Shown one piece after another: positions 5,382-8,046 of a DNA stretch of 8,046 nt. The stretch's first letter is position 1, and every line of letters starts with the position of its first letter. The notes below the pieces were generated by a model. The model ran no database searches. It was not told the DNA's origin and saw nothing but the letters and a program-made list of their open reading frames with translations. The stretch comes from Bacillota bacterium. Its GTDB lineage: Bacteria > Bacillota > Clostridia > Christensenellales > Aristaeellaceae. Position numbers and translations under genes: made by a program. The DNA lies in contig JAEYAR010000180.1 in NCBI GenBank assembly GCA_023404715.1, forward strand, positions 1-8,046. Reading direction: 5' to 3'.

Positions 5382-6971
5382 TTATGACATCTGAGCTGTA
5401 GAAGGATCCTTGCGATAGGCGGAAGGGGTAAGGCCGGTAAACTTTTTGAAGATCTTGGAGAAGTAAGCGAAGTTGTCGTATCCAAGGCGAGCGGCGATTT
5501 CGCTGATGGAAAGACTGCTTTGTCTAAGCCACTCACAGGCTGTCCGAAGGCGCACGGTTTGCAGGTAGTTCACGAGGTTCACGCCGGTTTCCTGTTTAAA
5601 CAGGCGCGAGACGTACTCGGGGTTGAGCCCCACGTGGCAAGCGATGTCTTCGCGGCTGATGTCTTCCTCTAAGTGGCTCTGAATGTAGCGGCAAATTTGC
5701 TCGGAGACCGGAATGTCTGCTTGCGGACGCGTGAGAAAACCGCAGGTTTTTTGTACGACATGGCGGCACAGGAGCAGCATGTCGCTGACGCCGATGGTCG
5801 CGCGATTTAAGAGGGACTGAACGTCCTCGCTGTCGATTAGCGCAGCGCTTTGAATCCCTTCGCCTTCGAGGACGGCATAAACCATCTGTAAGAAATCGTG
5901 CAACAGGCAGGATAGCACGCGCTCTGGAACAATCCCCTGGGCGGCGAGCGAATGAAGATAGGAAGCGATCTGCCGTTCCAACGCCTCCGCTTGGCAAGCC
6001 TTAAGCAGCCCACGCCAACTTTCAAACGGAGGTTCTTTATATGCGCACTCGGAATCCTCGCGTTGCAGCGGCATGGGGAAGAAATGCATGCGTTCCAAAT
6101 CCATTCGGTTGTGCACAAAGCGGCGAATGCGTCGGCTTTGACTAGCGATGCGCTCGGGGGGCACGCCGTCCATCGCACAACAGACGAGGGAGACGTGGAG
6201 ATACATCTCGATTGCTCCAGCCGCGCGTTCACATAATGAGGATAGGTCAGCCACCGCGCAGCCGCGCGCGAGAATGCAGGTCCATACCCCGTCTACCGGT
6301 GATACGACGGCCTCGGCAGCCGTAAGCTCGCTTAATATGTTTTGTATGCTGAAGCTCAGTTCGGCTGGAGACAACCCCGAATGGTCGTCGGAAGGGATGC
6401 GTAGCATGGCCTGAAGCAACGCATATGCCGGATGCAGCGGGGTCTCGAGGCGGCGGGCGGCTACCTCCGCTTCCAGTGCGGCGCGCTGAGGCTCGATGTC
6501 GCCGCGCATAACATCCTGCCAGAAACGCTCAAGCAAAAATGGCCGGCTCCGTACCCAGTTCTTTCCGTAGGAGACATAATCGCTCGTCGCACGCAGCCTA
6601 TGTACGCGTTCGACAGCGCGCAGGATCACATCCTCTAATGTAGCTATGGGAGCGGGCTTCATAATGTAATCGATTGCCCCCAGGGTTACAGCTTCGCGAG
6701 CATAGCGAAAGTCGGCATGCGCAGTCAGCAATATGCTTACCACGTCGGCCTGCTGCTCGTGCAAGCTGCGTAACAGGTCTAATCCGTTGCCACGGGGCAT
6801 TTCAATGTCGCTCAGCAGGATATCCACATGACTGGACGAGAGGATTTGGACGGCTTGACGCATACTCTGCGCGATATAGATTTGATCGATTCCAAGCCGT
6901 GCCCAGTTAAGCTCCTGGCGAAGCATGTTCAGCACGAGGACTTCGTCGTCCACTAACAGGATGCTCAGCAT
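5382..6971 (-). CDS. Response regulator, YesN type (receiver plus AraC-family helix-turn-helix)
   Basis: A 529-residue cytoplasmic transcription factor. The N-terminal receiver (about 1-120) has the acidic pair D8/D9, phospho-acceptor D55 in LLSDIEMP, T83 in LLTAH and K105 in IMKPAP, so the full phosphotransfer set is present. A ~300-residue linker of no recognised fold follows, as is usual for YesN-type regulators. The AraC DNA-binding domain covers about 423-522, with the first helix-turn-helix at ISREDIACHVGLNPEYVSRL and the second at SISEIAARLGYDNFAYFSKI, then FKKFTGLTPSAYRK. The ATG at 6971 overlaps the kinase stop (6965-6967) by 7 bases, and GAGGAGG (6979-6985) lies inside the kinase gene, so the pair is translationally coupled. 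It most likely receives phosphate from that kinase and activates the importer promoter just downstream. The target is inferred from position only. Confidence 0.95.
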   Translation of the reverse strand: MLSILLVDDEVLVLNMLRQELNWARLGIDQIYIAQSMRQAVQILSSSHVDILLSDIEMPRGNGLDLLRSLHEQQADVVSILLTAHADFRYAREAVTLGAIDYIMKPAPIATLEDVILRAVERVHRLRATSDYVSYGKNWVRSRPFLLERFWQDVMRGDIEPQRAALEAEVAARRLETPLHPAYALLQAMLRIPSDDHSGLSPAELSFSIQNILSELTAAEAVVSPVDGVWTCILARGCAVADLSSLCERAAGAIEMYLHVSLVCCAMDGVPPERIASQSRRIRRFVHNRMDLERMHFFPMPLQREDSECAYKEPPFESWRGLLKACQAEALERQIASYLHSLAAQGIVPERVLSCLLHDFLQMVYAVLEGEGIQSAALIDSEDVQSLLNRATIGVSDMLLLCRHVVQKTCGFLTRPQADIPVSEQICRYIQSHLEEDISREDIACHVGLNPEYVSRLFKQETGVNLVNYLQTVRLRTACEWLRQSSLSISEIAARLGYDNFAYFSKIFKKFTGLTPSAYRKDPSTAQMS

Positions 6972-8046
6972 GCAAAGCCCTCCTCATCGCTTTCGCGGTA
7001 GGGGATATCCGGCAGGACGATGTCTGCCCGCGCGCCGTGAGGCTGTGTGTTACTAAGGCGCAACGAAGCTTTACCTTGATAGGCGAGGTGCAGACGCTGC
7101 TGTGCGTTATAGATGCCGATATGGGCCTCCCGGCCTCTGCCTAAGGGCCGCTGTGTTTCGAGCGCTACGAGTAGTTCTTCGGGGAAACCGGGTCCGGTAT
7201 CGGAGAGGGTAATCCGTATGCTTCTTGCATCTGTCAGATCTCGGCGCACCTCAATGCCCAGTACCACGGCTTCGTCCATGCTCACAGCGTACTGGATGCT
7301 ATTTTCCACAAAAGATTGCAAGATTAGAGGCGGAATCGCTGAGCCGCGCAAGTCCTCTTGTACGTCTACACATATATCTAACTTATCCGGAAAGCGCATT
7401 TGCTGGATGCTTAGGTAGTTCTGCACGTGCTCCAGCTCGTCGTGCAGGCGCACGAAGGGCCCTGTGCTTTTCAGCGTATAGCGATAATACCGCACCAAGA
7501 AGGTGGCGAGCTCTTGAATGAGCGCATAGTTTTTTATTTGAGCGAGCGTAAAAAGGGTATTAAGCGCATTGATGAGGAAGTGTGGGCGTATTTGCAGCTG
7601 ATAAAAGTGGAGCGCGGTGCGGTTTCGTCTCAGTTCGCTTTCATAATTTGCAATTTTAAGCTGCGTCACCTCTTCCGCCATGTGGTTAAACGTATGGTTT
7701 ACCATATCCAACTCTTGTATATGGGTCTGTTCGCCGATCCGGGCGTTCAGATCTCCGCGCTGAAAGGCGCGCATTGCCGCGATGAGGGCGGAGAGCGGGC
7801 GTAGCATATGCTGCTTTGTGAGCAGATATGCGCCCACGACGAAGAGACACATGACTGCGGCAAGGACGATCAGAATGATAAAGTTTTGACGTAAGCCGCC
7901 TGTAAGACGGTCAGTACGAACCAGAGCTGCTAACGCGAAGTCTGCGCGCGTGAGAGGCGCACGCACGATGCGATAAGCATCGCCGTCAAGCGTGATATCG
8001 TCCTGCGGAAGAGCGAAACCTTTTGGCAGATCGTGCCCTGCTAGTG
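6965..8046 (-). CDS. Sensor histidine kinase, YesM type (5' end outside window)
   Basis: The frame is open from the window edge (first full codon at 8044) to the TGA at 6965-6967, giving 359 visible codons. A GTG at 7966 is not the real start, because the reading continues upstream into what looks like the end of an extracellular sensor domain (DGDAYRIVRAPL, then FALAALVRTD). In fragment numbering, a membrane helix spans about 55-76 and a HAMP linker about 78-130. The His_kinase domain (PF06580 type) has IRPHFLINALN with the phospho-histidine at H155. The ATPase domain has the N-box FVENSIQYAV (N248), the G1 box DTGPGF (282-287) and the G2 box GIYNAQQRL (from G310). It would sit in the membrane, sense a carbohydrate-related or envelope signal, and phosphorylate the response regulator encoded next to it. 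The missing part should hold the first membrane helix and most of the sensor domain. Confidence 0.93.
   Translation of the reverse strand, partial: LAGHDLPKGFALPQDDITLDGDAYRIVRAPLTRADFALAALVRTDRLTGGLRQNFIILIVLAAVMCLFVVGAYLLTKQHMLRPLSALIAAMRAFQRGDLNARIGEQTHIQELDMVNHTFNHMAEEVTQLKIANYESELRRNRTALHFYQLQIRPHFLINALNTLFTLAQIKNYALIQELATFLVRYYRYTLKSTGPFVRLHDELEHVQNYLSIQQMRFPDKLDICVDVQEDLRGSAIPPLILQSFVENSIQYAVSMDEAVVLGIEVRRDLTDARSIRITLSDTGPGFPEELLVALETQRPLGRGREAHIGIYNAQQRLHLAYQGKASLRLSNTQPHGARADIVLPDIPYRESDEEGFAC
6979..6985 (-). promoter_or_regulatory. Ribosome binding site of the response regulator, inside the kinase gene
   Basis: GAGGAGG on the minus strand, 7 bases before the ATG at 6971 and within the last codons of the kinase. 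It supports coupled translation of the two-component pair. Confidence 0.75.

Noticed and set aside
5288..5536. Extended N-terminus of the binding protein, open in frame up to 5536
   Set aside because: It would overlap the regulator's AraC domain, lacks hydrophobic or domain features, and would bury the true signal peptide that begins at 5287 behind a strong ribosome binding site.
5822..6236. Several overlapping ORFs in other frames within the regulator linker region
   Set aside because: They are out-of-frame shadows of a continuous 529-codon gene with intact receiver and DNA-binding domains at its two ends; none has a plausible start site or motif.
7964..7966. GTG at 7966 as the start of the histidine kinase
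   Set aside because: The frame stays open to the window edge, with sequence typical of the end of a sensor domain. A start here would leave only one membrane helix and no extracellular domain, and there is no ribosome binding site in front of it.

Overview
The window carries seven genes, all on the minus strand, read from high to low coordinates. The layout suggests a Gram-positive Clostridia-type (Firmicutes) organism, probably from a gut or similar carbohydrate-rich habitat. The reasons are strong AGGAGG-type ribosome binding sites before almost every gene, a two-component pair of the YesM/YesN type next to an LplB/CarB-type sugar importer, and moderate GC content. No species can be named from the sequence alone. 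There are no RNA genes, insertion sequences or CRISPR arrays, and no gene-free stretch longer than 100 bases.

Layout in transcription order: (1) 8046-6965, a YesM-type sensor histidine kinase whose 5' end lies outside the window; (2) 6971-5382, a YesN-type response regulator (receiver plus AraC helix-turn-helix), overlapping the kinase by 7 bases; (3) a 94-base gap holding a nested inverted repeat, a TATAAT box and the ribosome binding site of the next gene; (4) 5287-3815, a secreted extracellular solute-binding protein with a DUF3502-like C-terminus; (5) a 67-base gap with a perfect 8-bp hairpin; (6) 3747-2809 and 2794-1901, two CUT1-type sugar permeases; (7) 1872-793, a Gfo/Idh/MocA NAD(P)-dependent oxidoreductase; (8) 775-1, a sugar phosphate isomerase/epimerase-type TIM barrel protein cut by the window edge. 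Long plus-strand ORFs opposite several of these genes are antisense shadows.

Together this looks like one sugar sensing, uptake and conversion locus. The kinase and regulator sense an extracellular or envelope signal and probably switch on the importer. The binding protein and two permeases bring in a carbohydrate or glycoside, powered by an ATPase encoded elsewhere. The oxidoreductase and TIM barrel enzyme then oxidise and rearrange or cleave it. The oxidoreductase/isomerase pair behind an importer resembles the E. coli ycj cluster (3-keto-glycoside chemistry), but the substrate cannot be read from the sequence. The most unusual element is the leader of the binding-protein gene: a hairpin hides the Shine-Dalgarno sequence and is followed by a T-rich run, while a possible promoter lies in its loop.
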